Source of the DNA: an uncultured Micrococcales bacterium
GTDB lineage: Bacteria; Actinomycetota; Actinomycetes; Actinomycetales; Microbacteriaceae
Length of the DNA: 57,199 nt
Direction: 5' to 3'
Assembly: GCA_903834635.1 (NCBI GenBank)
Contig: CAILJO010000027.1
Coordinates: 1 to 57,199 of the forward strand
Below the pieces are notes generated by a model. The model was not told where the DNA came from. It was given only the letters and a program-made list of their open reading frames with translations, and did not search any database. The position numbers and the translations under genes were made by a program. Numbering within the stretch: position 1 is the first letter of the stretch; each line of letters opens with the position of its first letter. This document shows positions 46,929 to 55,055 of the stretch, piece by piece.

Positions 46929-48476
46929 TCACGCTGCACGGCTATCCCCTTCACTGTGTCCTCTAAGCGACAGCGCCAACAGCACATCTTCGGTTTGCAC
47001 GCGGGCTCGGCCAGCCAAATCGGCTGAAGTCCAAGCAAGTCGCAGGCAACGGTCATACCCGCGCATACTCAGTTGCCCTCTAGTGAGGGCGGCATCAAGG
47101 CGTTCGGTCGCTTTGGAATCGGGTCTTAGATGTTTTCGCAAATAGGCTCCGCTGATCTCGGCGTTGGCTCGCCATGGGGTATCAATCAGACGTTCCCTGG
47201 CGGCACTTCGAGCCGCTTCAACTCGCAAACTAAGCTCCGCAGAAGTTGGCCCAGGCTTTAGCCTGGAAGTTGCGATTGCGGCAGGACTAGCCGCTCTAAC
47301 TTCAAGGCGCAGGTCTATTCGATCTAGCAAAGGGCCCGAGAGCTTATTTAGATAGCGCATTCTTTGCGCCTGGGTGCAAGTGCACCTAGACGCTTTTGAC
47401 GTGTAGTTTCCGCATGGGCATGGGTTGGCTGCCAAGGCCAGTTGAAACCTCGCAGGAAACCATGCCGCGCCTGCGGCACGATTGATGACTACCTTTCCAG
47501 ACTCAAGAGGCTGCCTGAGAGCCTCTAGGGTTTGTGTTGAAAATTCTGGAGCTTCATCGAGAAAAAGTACGCCATTGTGCGCCAGTGAAATCAGACCTGG
47601 CTTAGGTATGCCAGAACCTCCACCAACCATGGCGGCCATTGACGAACTATGGTGCGGTGCCTGAAAGGGCGCCAGGCGGTCTAAGGATGCCAATCCATCC
47701 GGCTTGGCAATCGAACGCACGGCAGCCGACTCCAGCGCTTCGTCGAGGGTCAGCTGAGGCAGAATCGTGGGCAACCGCTCAGCCAACATAGTCTTGCCTG
47801 CGCCGGGTGGCCCAACCATCAAAAGATGGTGTCTTCCGGCAGCTGCCAAAACCAAGGATTCAACTAACTCTGACTGACCGAATACTTCGGACATGCAAAG
47901 CGCGCCAACCTCATGGGGAACACTCTGTGTCATTGATTGCGTCTGACGCACAGGAACGGCAATGTCTGCGCCGTGAAGTCTTGCTACCTCGGCGAGATTG
48001 GCCACGGCAATCACTTCTAGACCCTCGACGAGCTGTGCCTCAAATTCATTTTGAAGCGGCACAATAGCCCGCTTGAACCCAGATCGCTTAGCCGCAAGCA
48101 ACATGGGCAATACTCCAGAAATGGGTCGCACCGAACCATCAAGGCCAAGTTCACCGAAATGAACAAACCTTGAAACAGATTGAGCATTCACTAACCCGCC
48201 AGCTGCCAAAACTGAGATAGCTATTGCCAGATCGAAACCTGAACCATGCTTTGGAACAGAAGCCGGAGAGAGATTTACCGTGATCTTTCGCCCAGGAAGG
48301 TTGAGCCCAGAGTTTGTGCAAGCCGCTCTAACTCTTGAGGTGGCTTCACTTAGTGATGCGTCAGGCAATCCAACCAAAACGAAACTTGGCAAGTTCGAGG
48401 ATATATCCGCCTCGATTTCAATCAACTTGCCGCCAAGTCCAAAAAGTGAGACCGAAAAGGACTTTGCCAGAGACAT
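46929..48476 (-). CDS. comM: ComM/YifB-family Mg chelatase-like AAA+ ATPase
   Basis: A 515-aa helicase promoting branch migration during transformation. It has the N-terminal Lon-like domain (FVLVGLPDASLSEATSRVRAA), Walker A MVGPPGAGKTMLAERLP, Walker B GVLFLDEAPEF, a zinc-binding-like insert (NPCPCGNYTSKASRCTCT) and a C-terminal Mg-chelatase domain (LSMRGYDRCLRLAWTSADL). Its start overlaps the yraN stop (ATGA). Length is typical (500-515). Confidence 0.95.
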   Translation of the reverse strand: MSLAKSFSVSLFGLGGKLIEIEADISSNLPSFVLVGLPDASLSEATSRVRAACTNSGLNLPGRKITVNLSPASVPKHGSGFDLAIAISVLAAGGLVNAQSVSRFVHFGELGLDGSVRPISGVLPMLLAAKRSGFKRAIVPLQNEFEAQLVEGLEVIAVANLAEVARLHGADIAVPVRQTQSMTQSVPHEVGALCMSEVFGQSELVESLVLAAAGRHHLLMVGPPGAGKTMLAERLPTILPQLTLDEALESAAVRSIAKPDGLASLDRLAPFQAPHHSSSMAAMVGGGSGIPKPGLISLAHNGVLFLDEAPEFSTQTLEALRQPLESGKVVINRAAGAAWFPARFQLALAANPCPCGNYTSKASRCTCTQAQRMRYLNKLSGPLLDRIDLRLEVRAASPAAIATSRLKPGPTSAELSLRVEAARSAARERLIDTPWRANAEISGAYLRKHLRPDSKATERLDAALTRGQLSMRGYDRCLRLAWTSADLAGRARVQTEDVLLALSLRGHSEGDSRAA

Positions 48477-48835
48477 CAGAACACCTGTTTCAGGTGCTCA
48501 AAACTGACCGATCCGGCATTGACAAATACCGAAACGACATCGAGGCGAAGCTTGTTGCTTGCCACTTGTCTGGAAACGCACCACTGACCAATCGCCTTTC
48601 TGAGTTTTTGCAACTTGAACTCGTCAACAGCTTCGAGGCCCGAAAGGCTAGATGCACCGCTGCGTGTTTTCACCTCTACAAAGACCCAAGAGTCTTGGTC
48701 TCGTGCAATCAAATCGATTTCACCTGCTCGGCAGTGCCAATTTCGCTCGATGATTTCATAACCTTGGCGCTTCAGATAATCGGCCGCGACGGATTCGCCA
48801 TATTTGCCCAAAATGTGTCTTCGGTTGTCTGCCAT
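48476..48835 (-). CDS. YraN family (UPF0102) endonuclease-like protein
   Basis: A 119-aa restriction-endonuclease-fold protein. The nuclease core pattern is seen: GKYGESVAADYLKRQGYEIIERNWHCRAGEIDLIARD and FVEVKTRSG (E-x-D...ExK). Biochemical role is unresolved in most bacteria. It is upstream of and overlaps comM, the normal arrangement. 62 bp separate it from the DUF2469 gene. Confidence 0.93.
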   Translation of the reverse strand: MADNRRHILGKYGESVAADYLKRQGYEIIERNWHCRAGEIDLIARDQDSWVFVEVKTRSGASSLSGLEAVDEFKLQKLRKAIGQWCVSRQVASNKLRLDVVSVFVNAGSVSFEHLKQVF

Positions 48836-48897
48836 TGCAACAGAATGGCAAGAAAATGCCGGCTAAAACGGCAGCGAAGAAATGTTGTGGATAACCT

Positions 48898-49221
48898 CTA
48901 GTTGCCAGGCGTGAAGGTCTTCGGCAGCTCAAACGCCTTGCCCGAGAGCTCTTCAATGTTGACATCTTTGAATGACAGCACGCGAACCGATTTAACAAAA
49001 CGATCGGTGCGATAGATGTCCCAAACCCAAACGTCGCGCATGTCGACTTCGAAATAGAAATCTGTGTTGGTTTCCACCCGCTTGACGTCTACCTCGTTGG
49101 CCAAATAAAAACGTCGCTCTGTCTCGATGACGAATTTAAACGTGCCAACTATGTCGCGGTACTCCTTATAAAGCACCACTTCGGCATCGCGTTCGTAGTC
49201 TTCGAATTCGTTCTCGTCCAT
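48898..49221 (-). CDS. DUF2469 family protein
   Basis: A 107-aa acidic protein starting MDENEFEDYERDAEVVLYKEYRDIVGTFKF, the hallmark of the actinobacterial DUF2469 family. Function unknown. It is highly conserved between rnhB and yraN across actinobacteria. It sits 18 bp after rnhB. The middle (FYLANEVDVKRV, FYFEVDMRDVWVWDIYR) suggests a beta-rich fold. Confidence 0.94.
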   Translation of the reverse strand: MDENEFEDYERDAEVVLYKEYRDIVGTFKFVIETERRFYLANEVDVKRVETNTDFYFEVDMRDVWVWDIYRTDRFVKSVRVLSFKDVNIEELSGKAFELPKTFTPGN

Positions 49222-49239
49222 TGGTTTCAGTCTAAACCG

Positions 49240-49950
49240 TTAGCCTTCATCCGAGGTCTCGAGTCCAGGCAGGACGCCATCCGAGAGAATTTTGGTGAGC
49301 CAAGTCTTGCGGTGAACCTCGCTAGGACCAAACTTCTTCAAAGCCTCGATGTGAGAGCTTGATGCATAACCTTTGTGCCCTTCAAGGCCAAATGCCTGGT
49401 GCTGCGAAGCAAGTGAAATCATCAAATTATCCCGATCGACCTTGGCTACCACCGATGCCGCCGCGACAATCGCACAGTCACGGTCGGCCTTTGTCCTCAC
49501 AACAACCTTTAGCCCGCCAGCGTGCTCCTGAAGCCAGTTGTGACTGCCGTCGAGAAGCACCGTTGCACCATCTTGCGCGATGGCACTTCGAAGACCTTCG
49601 GTTTCAAGCAGGGTATTTAGAGCACGGCTCGCAGCCAAAGCTAACGCGGCGACGATGCCTTTAGTATCGATCTCTTCAGGAGAGGCGAAACCAACTGCTG
49701 AACCGGTCAGCCAAGCGCCGATTGGCTCAATCAGTGTGACCCTCTGCTTTTCGCTGAGCAACTTGGAGTCACGAAGTGCGGTTGGAAAGGCATCAAGGTT
49801 GGTGGTTTGCGCATCGATTAAGGCGACTCCAACTGCAACTGGCCCCGCGATGGCTCCACGGCCAACCTCATCGACGCCGATAACGAATCTTGAACCGGCT
49901 GCGATGAGCTCTCGCTCAAAATCAGTTGTGGGGGACGCTTTTGAAGACAT
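49240..49950 (-). CDS. rnhB: Ribonuclease HII
   Basis: About 236 aa; cleaves RNA in RNA/DNA hybrids and single ribonucleotides. The DEDD motif begins at FVIGVDEVGRGAIAGPV, with ILLDGSHNW-like VLLDGSHNWL and TKADRDCAIVAAASVVAKVDRD further on. The track start at 50001 lies deep in lepB; ATG 49950 (MSSKASPTTDFEREL) still overlaps lepB by 29 nt but leaves a normal-length protein. No better start exists downstream before the first strand. Confidence 0.94.
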   Translation of the reverse strand: MSSKASPTTDFERELIAAGSRFVIGVDEVGRGAIAGPVAVGVALIDAQTTNLDAFPTALRDSKLLSEKQRVTLIEPIGAWLTGSAVGFASPEEIDTKGIVAALALAASRALNTLLETEGLRSAIAQDGATVLLDGSHNWLQEHAGGLKVVVRTKADRDCAIVAAASVVAKVDRDNLMISLASQHQAFGLEGHKGYASSSHIEALKKFGPSEVHRKTWLTKILSDGVLPGLETSDEG

Positions 49951-50692
49951 TTGGATAATCGTCAAGCCACTTCCAGCGGCTAAAAGGCCACGAAAGAACA
50001 AACGCGCGCCCTACTACAGCCGATTTTGGAACAAAACCCTTGCCAGGAAGATCGCCATGAAAACGAGAGTCTTCACTGTTGCTGCGGTTGTCGCCCATCA
50101 CCCAGTAAGAGTCTTTGGGAACAGTCACGTCAAAAGTCTTCAAGCTCGGTTTCATGCCCGAATCTAAATAGGTTTCGTTAATGGCCGAACCATTTATGGT
50201 GATCTGACCGTCCACGTTGCAACAAACAACATGGTCACCGCCAACGCCAATAACTCGCTTAACGAGATGCTGGGATGAATCTGGAGCCGAGAGTCCGACT
50301 ACTGAGGTAATCCAGCTGCCCAAGGCCACCAAACCGTTTGTCTCTGGCGTGACAGGCTGCTGATAGAGCCAGCCGCCCGGGTCTTTGAATACCACTACAT
50401 CGCCGCGCTGAAGCGGAACCACATTCGGAACGAGTTCGTTCACAATGATGCGGTCATTGATCTGGAGAGTGCTCTCCATCGAACCCGAGGGAATGTAGAA
50501 CGAACGCAGAAGGAAAGTCTTTATGACAAGAGAAAGGACTAATGCCGATGCAACAATCACAACTAGGTCGACAAAAAATGCCCCAGTCGGAGTTGATTTA
50601 ATTCGACGAAGAGTCTTGGCAACCAGAGAATTGCTCTCGGGCTTATCCTTTTTCGAACGCTTTGAACCTTTAAGTTCAGCATTTTCAGTCAT
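49922..50692 (-). CDS. lepB: Signal peptidase I
   Basis: A 256-aa membrane protease removing Sec signal peptides, needed for the several secreted proteins in this window. A basic cytoplasmic N-terminus (KGSKRSKKDKPES) precedes one membrane segment (FFVDLVVIVASALVLSLVI). Catalytic Ser is in FYIPSGSMESTLQ, Lys in RGDVVVFKDPGG, and box E is MGDNRSNSEDSRFHG. The window has rplS 34 bp upstream, with no clear terminator between. Confidence 0.96.
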   Translation of the reverse strand: MTENAELKGSKRSKKDKPESNSLVAKTLRRIKSTPTGAFFVDLVVIVASALVLSLVIKTFLLRSFYIPSGSMESTLQINDRIIVNELVPNVVPLQRGDVVVFKDPGGWLYQQPVTPETNGLVALGSWITSVVGLSAPDSSQHLVKRVIGVGGDHVVCCNVDGQITINGSAINETYLDSGMKPSLKTFDVTVPKDSYWVMGDNRSNSEDSRFHGDLPGKGFVPKSAVVGRAFVLSWPFSRWKWLDDYPNVFKSVPHN

Positions 50693-50726
50693 AAAACGAG
50701 CCTAACGGCGAAGACTGAGAAAAGGC

Positions 50727-51077
50727 TTAGACGTTGTCGCGCTTCTCGCGGATCTTGGCCTTCTTACCGCGCAGGTCGCGAAGGTAGTAAAGCTTGGCAC
50801 GACGAACGTCACCCTTGGTGACTAGTTCAATCTTGTCAATGACCGGTGAGTGCACTGGGAAGGTACGCTCTACGCCTACCTGGAAAGAAATCTTGCGAAC
50901 GGTGAAGGTCTCGCGAACGCCATTTCCTGAGCGACGGATTACGACGCCTTGGAAGATCTGAACACGTGAGCGGTTACCTTCGATGATGTTTACGTGAACC
51001 TTGACATTGTCACCAACGCGAAAAGCTGGGATGTCTGACTTGAGGCTCTTGGCATCAACTGAATCGAGGATGTGCAT
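50727..51077 (-). CDS. rplS: 50S ribosomal protein L19
   Basis: A 116-aa protein at the 30S-50S interface, standard length. [54 protein letters not shown] is the family core. It has its own promoter overlapping the end of trmD and a leader of about 105 nt with possible structure. Confidence 0.97.
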   Translation of the reverse strand: MHILDSVDAKSLKSDIPAFRVGDNVKVHVNIIEGNRSRVQIFQGVVIRRSGNGVRETFTVRKISFQVGVERTFPVHSPVIDKIELVTKGDVRRAKLYYLRDLRGKKAKIREKRDNV

Positions 51078-51137
51078 TTTGTATCACTCTCTGTTTCTGC
51101 ACGCAGGTCAAAAACAACTGTTTGTTCGTCTTGATTT

Positions 51138-51176
51138 CTCGGGGGCTCCCCTGCGGCAGAGCACTCTTGTTCCGAG
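51138..51176 (-). promoter_or_regulatory. Possible stem-loop in the rplS leader
   Basis: On the minus strand, an outer CTCGG / CCGAG helix encloses a smaller GCTC-CC / GG-GAGC hairpin, starting a few nt after the predicted +1. No T-tract follows, so it is not a terminator. Evidence is by eye. Confidence 0.3.
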
Positions 51177-51186
51177 CAACTTCTCT

Positions 51187-51215
51187 ATTCTGCCAGACGA
51201 CTAGTCTTCGAGCAA
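51187..51215 (-). promoter_or_regulatory. Promoter of rplS
   Basis: On the minus strand: TTGCTC (51215-51210), 17-bp spacer, CAGAAT (51192-51187), preceded by TGG as in an extended -10 and followed by AGAG. The core CTGGCAGAATAGAG recurs exactly in the rpsP promoter. It overlaps the last codons of trmD. Confidence 0.6.
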
Positions 51216-51887
51216 GTCTGGTCGCACTTCTTTGGTGCGTTCCAACTGCTGATCTTTGCGCCATTTGGCAATCGCAGCGTGGTTTCCGCTCAATAAAACG
51301 TCGGGAACATCTAGTCCGCGCCAAGATGCCGGCTTGGTATACGAGGGGTATTCCAAGAGTCCGTCAGAGTGACTTTCTTCAACAAGACTCTCGGCGTTGC
51401 CAATCACGCCGGGGATCAAGCGGGCGATTGCCTCGATCATGGCGATTGCGGCCACCTCACCGCCATTCAAAACGTAGTCACCGAGGCTAATCATTCGAAC
51501 TTGAGCTTTGGTCTTGGCATGCTCGACCACTCGCTGGTCAATGCCCTCGTATCGTCCGCAAGCGAAGACGATGTGCTTGGCACTAGCCAGTTCTTGCGCT
51601 GTTGCCTGTTTGAAAAGTTCGCCGGCAGGAGACGTGAAGATGACGATCGTTTCGCCGGAGGCATCCAAGATGTCATCAAAGGCTTCGCCCCAAGGCTCAG
51701 GCTTCATAAGCATTCCTGCGCCGCCACCATAAGGACTGTCATCGACGGTCTTGTGCTTGTCGTGGGTGAAGTTTCTCAGGTCATGCACACGAACGTCTAG
51801 CAGGTTCTTTTCGCGAGCTTTGCCCAAGAGCGACAGCTCGAGTGCGTTGAAATAGTCAGGAAAAATCGTAACCGCGTCAATACGCAT
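51201..51887 (-). CDS. trmD: tRNA (guanine-37-N1)-methyltransferase
   Basis: A 228-aa SPOUT-fold enzyme preventing +1 frameshifting. Motifs: [46 protein letters not shown] and [20 protein letters not shown] (knot). Length is usual. It follows rimM by 2 bp. The 3' end carries the rplS promoter. Confidence 0.97.
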   Translation of the reverse strand: MRIDAVTIFPDYFNALELSLLGKAREKNLLDVRVHDLRNFTHDKHKTVDDSPYGGGAGMLMKPEPWGEAFDDILDASGETIVIFTSPAGELFKQATAQELASAKHIVFACGRYEGIDQRVVEHAKTKAQVRMISLGDYVLNGGEVAAIAMIEAIARLIPGVIGNAESLVEESHSDGLLEYPSYTKPASWRGLDVPDVLLSGNHAAIAKWRKDQQLERTKEVRPDLLED

Positions 51888-51889
51888 GA

Positions 51890-52447
51890 TTAGGGTTCTG
51901 GAATCTCTTCGACCAGCGCTTCTGGCGCGGTGTCAGCCTCAATCTCTTCAAAAAGGCCTAGCGGAGGATTGACGGTAACTGTTCCGGCTTCGATATCGAC
52001 GGCTGTGACAATGGCCTTGACGAAAGGAACCAGAGTCTCGCCTGATGCAGTCTTGACGGCGAGCAGATCTTGGGCCGGCATGTGGTCGACTCGAGCGACG
52101 GTGCCGATCTCTTGTCCATCGCGAAGTACTTTTAGACCAACCAATTGGTGGTCATACCAGGCGTCATCTTCGGTTGGAAGCACTTCGGCATCGGCGTCGA
52201 TCAGCAAAATGGCTCTAATCAGAGCCTCAGATGCGTCGCGATCTTCTATGCCCTCAAGAAAGATGACCGGGGATTGGTTATACCAACGCAACTCTTTGAC
52301 GGTTACGGTCTTGCCATACCAAGGCGAAGTTTCAGGAACTTGAAGTTTGAGAACCGCGCCCGGAACGAAACGTTCGTTAGGGCTGTCGGTATAGAGCTCG
52401 AGTTTGATTGCACCCTTAAGGCCGTGGGCCTTGAGCAGACGGCCCAC
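51890..52447 (-). CDS. rimM: Ribosome maturation factor RimM
   Basis: A 16S processing factor binding S19. Track coordinates begin at GTG 52447 with [23 protein letters not shown]. The N-terminal domain is followed by a PRC-barrel domain ([23 protein letters not shown]). Family members normally have a few residues before VGR; here the in-frame codons upstream read SKQTELR, plausible protein, but the only possible start there is ATT at 52471, overlapping the KH gene end. An AUU start would give 193 aa. Otherwise complete, with an acidic C-terminal tail. Confidence 0.92.
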   Translation of the reverse strand: MGRLLKAHGLKGAIKLELYTDSPNERFVPGAVLKLQVPETSPWYGKTVTVKELRWYNQSPVIFLEGIEDRDASEALIRAILLIDADAEVLPTEDDAWYDHQLVGLKVLRDGQEIGTVARVDHMPAQDLLAVKTASGETLVPFVKAIVTAVDIEAGTVTVNPPLGLFEEIEADTAPEALVEEIPEP

Positions 52448-52463
52448 GCGGAGCTCGGTCTGC

Positions 52464-52700
52464 TTAGAAATCGGACTCGACCAGCTCTACTCGCACCTTC
52501 TTGCCATCGGCAAGAGCGTTAACCAAGGTGCGCAGGGCTTTAGCGGTGCGGCCGTTGCGCCCGATCACACGACCCAGGTCATCTGGGTGAACGTGAACCT
52601 CAAGCAGATCTCCGCGTGAAGTTGATCGTTCCGTCACTGAAGCGTCGTCCGGGTGGTCGACGATTCCTTTGACTAGGTGTTCGAGCGCAGCGGCTAGCAC
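52464..52700 (-). CDS. KH-domain RNA-binding protein (KhpA-like)
   Basis: A 78-aa single KH domain protein with the GxxG loop in VIGRNGRTAKALRTLV. Its place between rpsP and rimM is the conserved KhpA (YlqC) location. Likely binds RNA, possibly with KhpB, and affects cell-size control in other Gram-positives. The start is GTG at 52700, 5 nt after rpsP. The stop codon may overlap the true rimM start. Confidence 0.93.
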   Translation of the reverse strand: MLAAALEHLVKGIVDHPDDASVTERSTSRGDLLEVHVHPDDLGRVIGRNGRTAKALRTLVNALADGKKVRVELVESDF

Positions 52701-52705
52701 GACTA

Positions 52706-53320
52706 CTAAGCCTCTTCTGCTGGGGCTTCTGCCTCGGCGGCAGGAGCTTCTTCAGCTGGGGTTTCTTCAGCGACGGCTTCGGCTGCAGGAGCCTCTTCTG
52801 CTGCTGCTTCTTCGGCTACAACTTCTTCAACGACGGCTTCAGCTGCAACTTCGGCAACTGCCTCGGCAGCTACTTCTTCTGCTACTGCTTCGACAACTGC
52901 TTCTTCAACAGCGGCCTCAACGGCTGCTTCTTCAGCTGGAGTCTCTTCGACCTTTGCCTTCTTGGCAGCAAGCTCTTCCTTAGGAAGAAGGACAGCCTTC
53001 TTCTTGGTATCAACGATGAACTCTGGCTTGGCTTCTTTGACCTGAACCTTGTTCACGGCCTTTTCACCCTTTGAAGCCTGGAAGTCTCCGGTGAGCTTCA
53101 ACAGGGCTTCAACCTGCTCGGTTGGCTGTGCGCCAACGCTTAGCCAATACTGAGCGCGCTCAGAGTCGACCTCAATAAGTGATGGGTTCTCGGTCGGCAC
53201 ATAGCGACCAATTTCTTCGATAACGCGACCGTCACGCTTGGTGCGTGAATCGGCAACGACAATACGGTAGTGAGGCGCACGCTTTTTGCCGAGACGCTTC
53301 AGACGGATCTTTACAGCCAC
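52706..53320 (-). CDS. rpsP: 30S ribosomal protein S16 with long acidic tail
   Basis: A 204-aa protein: the first 85 or so residues are normal S16 ([53 protein letters not shown]). From about residue 120 to the end is an Ala/Glu/Val-rich repetitive acidic tail with units such as VEEAVVEA and [14 protein letters not shown], more than 80 residues. S16 is usually 80-90 aa, and 130-160 in actinobacteria with tails. The start is GTG at 53320 with AAAGGAAAA upstream. It follows a promoter and a stem-loop leader. Confidence 0.95.
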   Translation of the reverse strand: MAVKIRLKRLGKKRAPHYRIVVADSRTKRDGRVIEEIGRYVPTENPSLIEVDSERAQYWLSVGAQPTEQVEALLKLTGDFQASKGEKAVNKVQVKEAKPEFIVDTKKKAVLLPKEELAAKKAKVEETPAEEAAVEAAVEEAVVEAVAEEVAAEAVAEVAAEAVVEEVVAEEAAAEEAPAAEAVAEETPAEEAPAAEAEAPAEEA

Positions 53321-53351
53321 AATTTTCCTTTTGGTTTTGTATTGGGCGAGT

Positions 53352-53383
53352 TCTACCGTGAGCGTGGGGGCACACTCGGTAGA
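53352..53383 (-). promoter_or_regulatory. Stem-loop in the rpsP leader
   Basis: Minus-strand arms TCTACCG and CGGTAGA enclose a second helix AGTGTG / CACGCT (one G-U pair) with a CCCC loop and a CA bulge, about 13 bp in all. It lies some 32 nt before the GTG start and about 55 nt after the predicted +1. No U-tract follows. A regulatory leader is possible. Confidence 0.5.
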
Positions 53384-53444
53384 GAAGCTCTATGGGTTAC
53401 CTTTGGTTTCTGGTTAGAGGGTCAGAAACTTAGGCAACCGCTCT

Positions 53445-53474
53445 ATTCTGCCAGATAAAGCGCCTTGGTGGCAA
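53445..53474 (-). promoter_or_regulatory. Promoter of the rpsP operon
   Basis: On the minus strand: TTGCCA (53474-53469), 18-bp spacer, CAGAAT (53450-53445), extended -10 TGG and discriminator AGAG. It shares CTGGCAGAATAGAG with the rplS promoter. It would drive rpsP, khpA, rimM and trmD with a leader near 117 nt. Confidence 0.65.
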
Positions 53475-53492
53475 CCAAAGCGGCAATGTTGC

Positions 53493-54992
53493 CTAAAGTC
53501 CGAAGGCAGAACCCGAACCAGACGACTCCGATGGCTTTTCGCCCAGAGCCCGGGCCGCCTCTTCAGCCGCACGCTTTGCTGGGTTTCCTGACTTCGAGCT
53601 CTTTTTGCCTTTGTCTTTCTTCTTAGCCTTGCCACCGATGAATCCGCCACCCATTCCAGGCATACCGGGCATACCGGGCATTTGAGGCATGGCTCCCTTG
53701 GCGACGGTCTTCATCATCTTTGAGGCTTGTTCGAACCGGTTCACCAAAGAGTTGACATCGGTAACCGTCATTCCCGATCCGCGAGCGATGCGCAGACGAC
53801 GTGAACCGTTCAATACCTTTGGCTGTTGACGTTCGAGCGGAGTCATTGAACGAATGATCGCCTCGGTGCGATCGATTTCGCGTTCATCAAAGTTTTCGAG
53901 TTGTTCGCGCATCTGTCCAGCGCCAGGCATCATGGCCAGCATGCTCTTTAGGCTGCCCATCTTGCGGAGTTGTTGCATTTGGTCGAGAAAGTCCTCGAGC
54001 GTGAAAGTCTCCGATTGAAGTTTTTCAGCGAGCTTTCTTGACTCTTCTTCGTCGAACGTAGCCTGTGTCTTTTCGATGAGCGAGAGCACGTCGCCCATGT
54101 CGAGAATTCGGCTGGCCATGCGGTCTGGATAGAACGGCTCAAAGGCGTCCATCGCCTCGCCATTAGACACAAAGATGATTGGCTTGCCCGTGACTGACGA
54201 AACCGAAAGCGCAGCACCACCTCGGGCATCCCCATCGAGCTTGGTTAGTACGACACCGGTGATTCCGACGCCATCCTCGAAGGCCTTGGCGACGTTGACC
54301 GCATCTTGACCGATCATCGAGTCGATTACGAAAAGGACTTCGTCTGGGTTCACGGCCTTGCGAATGTCGCGCGCCTGCTGCATCAATTCTTCGTCGATAC
54401 CTAGTCGACCGGCGGTGTCAACGATGACCACGCTGTACTGCTTCTTGGTGGCGTGTTTGATCGAGTCTTTGGCAACGTTTACGGGATTGCCCTTGCCATT
54501 ACCCGGCTCTGGAGCGAAAACATCAACGCCAACGCGCTCACCGACCACCTGAAGCTGGTTTACGGCATTGGGGCGCTGAAGGTCGGCGGCGACCAGGATT
54601 GGTGTCTGGCCTTGGTCTTTGAGCCACTTGGCAAGTTTTCCGGCGAGCGTGGTCTTTCCGGAACCTTGAAGGCCGGCAAGCATGATCACCGTTGGCGGGT
54701 TCTTGGCAAACGAAAGCTTGCGCTGGTCGCCACCCAAAATCTTTACGAGCTCTTCGTTAACAATCTGAACGACTTGCTGAGCTGGGTTTAGAGCTTTGCT
54801 GACCTCATCACCGAGCGCCCGTTCACGAACTGCAGCAACAAAGTCTTTAACTACCTCGAGAGCGACATCGGCCTCAAGCAATGCTCGGCGAATTTCGCGA
54901 AGGGTTGCGTCAATGTCAGCAGGGGTTAGTTTTCCCTTGCTGCGAAGATTCTTGAACGTTTCGACTAAACGGTCAGAAAGATTACCGAACAC
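53493..54992 (-). CDS. ffh: Signal recognition particle protein Ffh
   Basis: A 499-aa GTPase carrying signal-peptide-bearing ribosomes to the membrane. N-domain (LSDRLVETFKNLRSKGKLTPADI), G-domain with GLQGSGKTTLAGKLA, VDTAGRLGIDEELM and TKLDGDARGG, then a Met-rich M domain (MPGMPGMPGMGGG) that binds 4.5S RNA and signal peptides. Length is slightly longer than usual (450-520) by a basic tail. It lies 63 bp after ftsY, its receptor. Confidence 0.97.
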   Translation of the reverse strand: MFGNLSDRLVETFKNLRSKGKLTPADIDATLREIRRALLEADVALEVVKDFVAAVRERALGDEVSKALNPAQQVVQIVNEELVKILGGDQRKLSFAKNPPTVIMLAGLQGSGKTTLAGKLAKWLKDQGQTPILVAADLQRPNAVNQLQVVGERVGVDVFAPEPGNGKGNPVNVAKDSIKHATKKQYSVVIVDTAGRLGIDEELMQQARDIRKAVNPDEVLFVIDSMIGQDAVNVAKAFEDGVGITGVVLTKLDGDARGGAALSVSSVTGKPIIFVSNGEAMDAFEPFYPDRMASRILDMGDVLSLIEKTQATFDEEESRKLAEKLQSETFTLEDFLDQMQQLRKMGSLKSMLAMMPGAGQMREQLENFDEREIDRTEAIIRSMTPLERQQPKVLNGSRRLRIARGSGMTVTDVNSLVNRFEQASKMMKTVAKGAMPQMPGMPGMPGMGGGFIGGKAKKKDKGKKSSKSGNPAKRAAEEAARALGEKPSESSGSGSAFGL

Positions 54993-55055
54993 AAAACTCC
55001 TTGGTTTTCGTCTTCAAGACTATCTAACTGCTTGGAAACTGGAGGCTTGCCCCAG

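Noticed and set aside
50693-50726. Possible terminator between rplS and lepB
   Set aside because: Only a 5-bp AGCCT/AGGCT stem with a large loop and no T-run.
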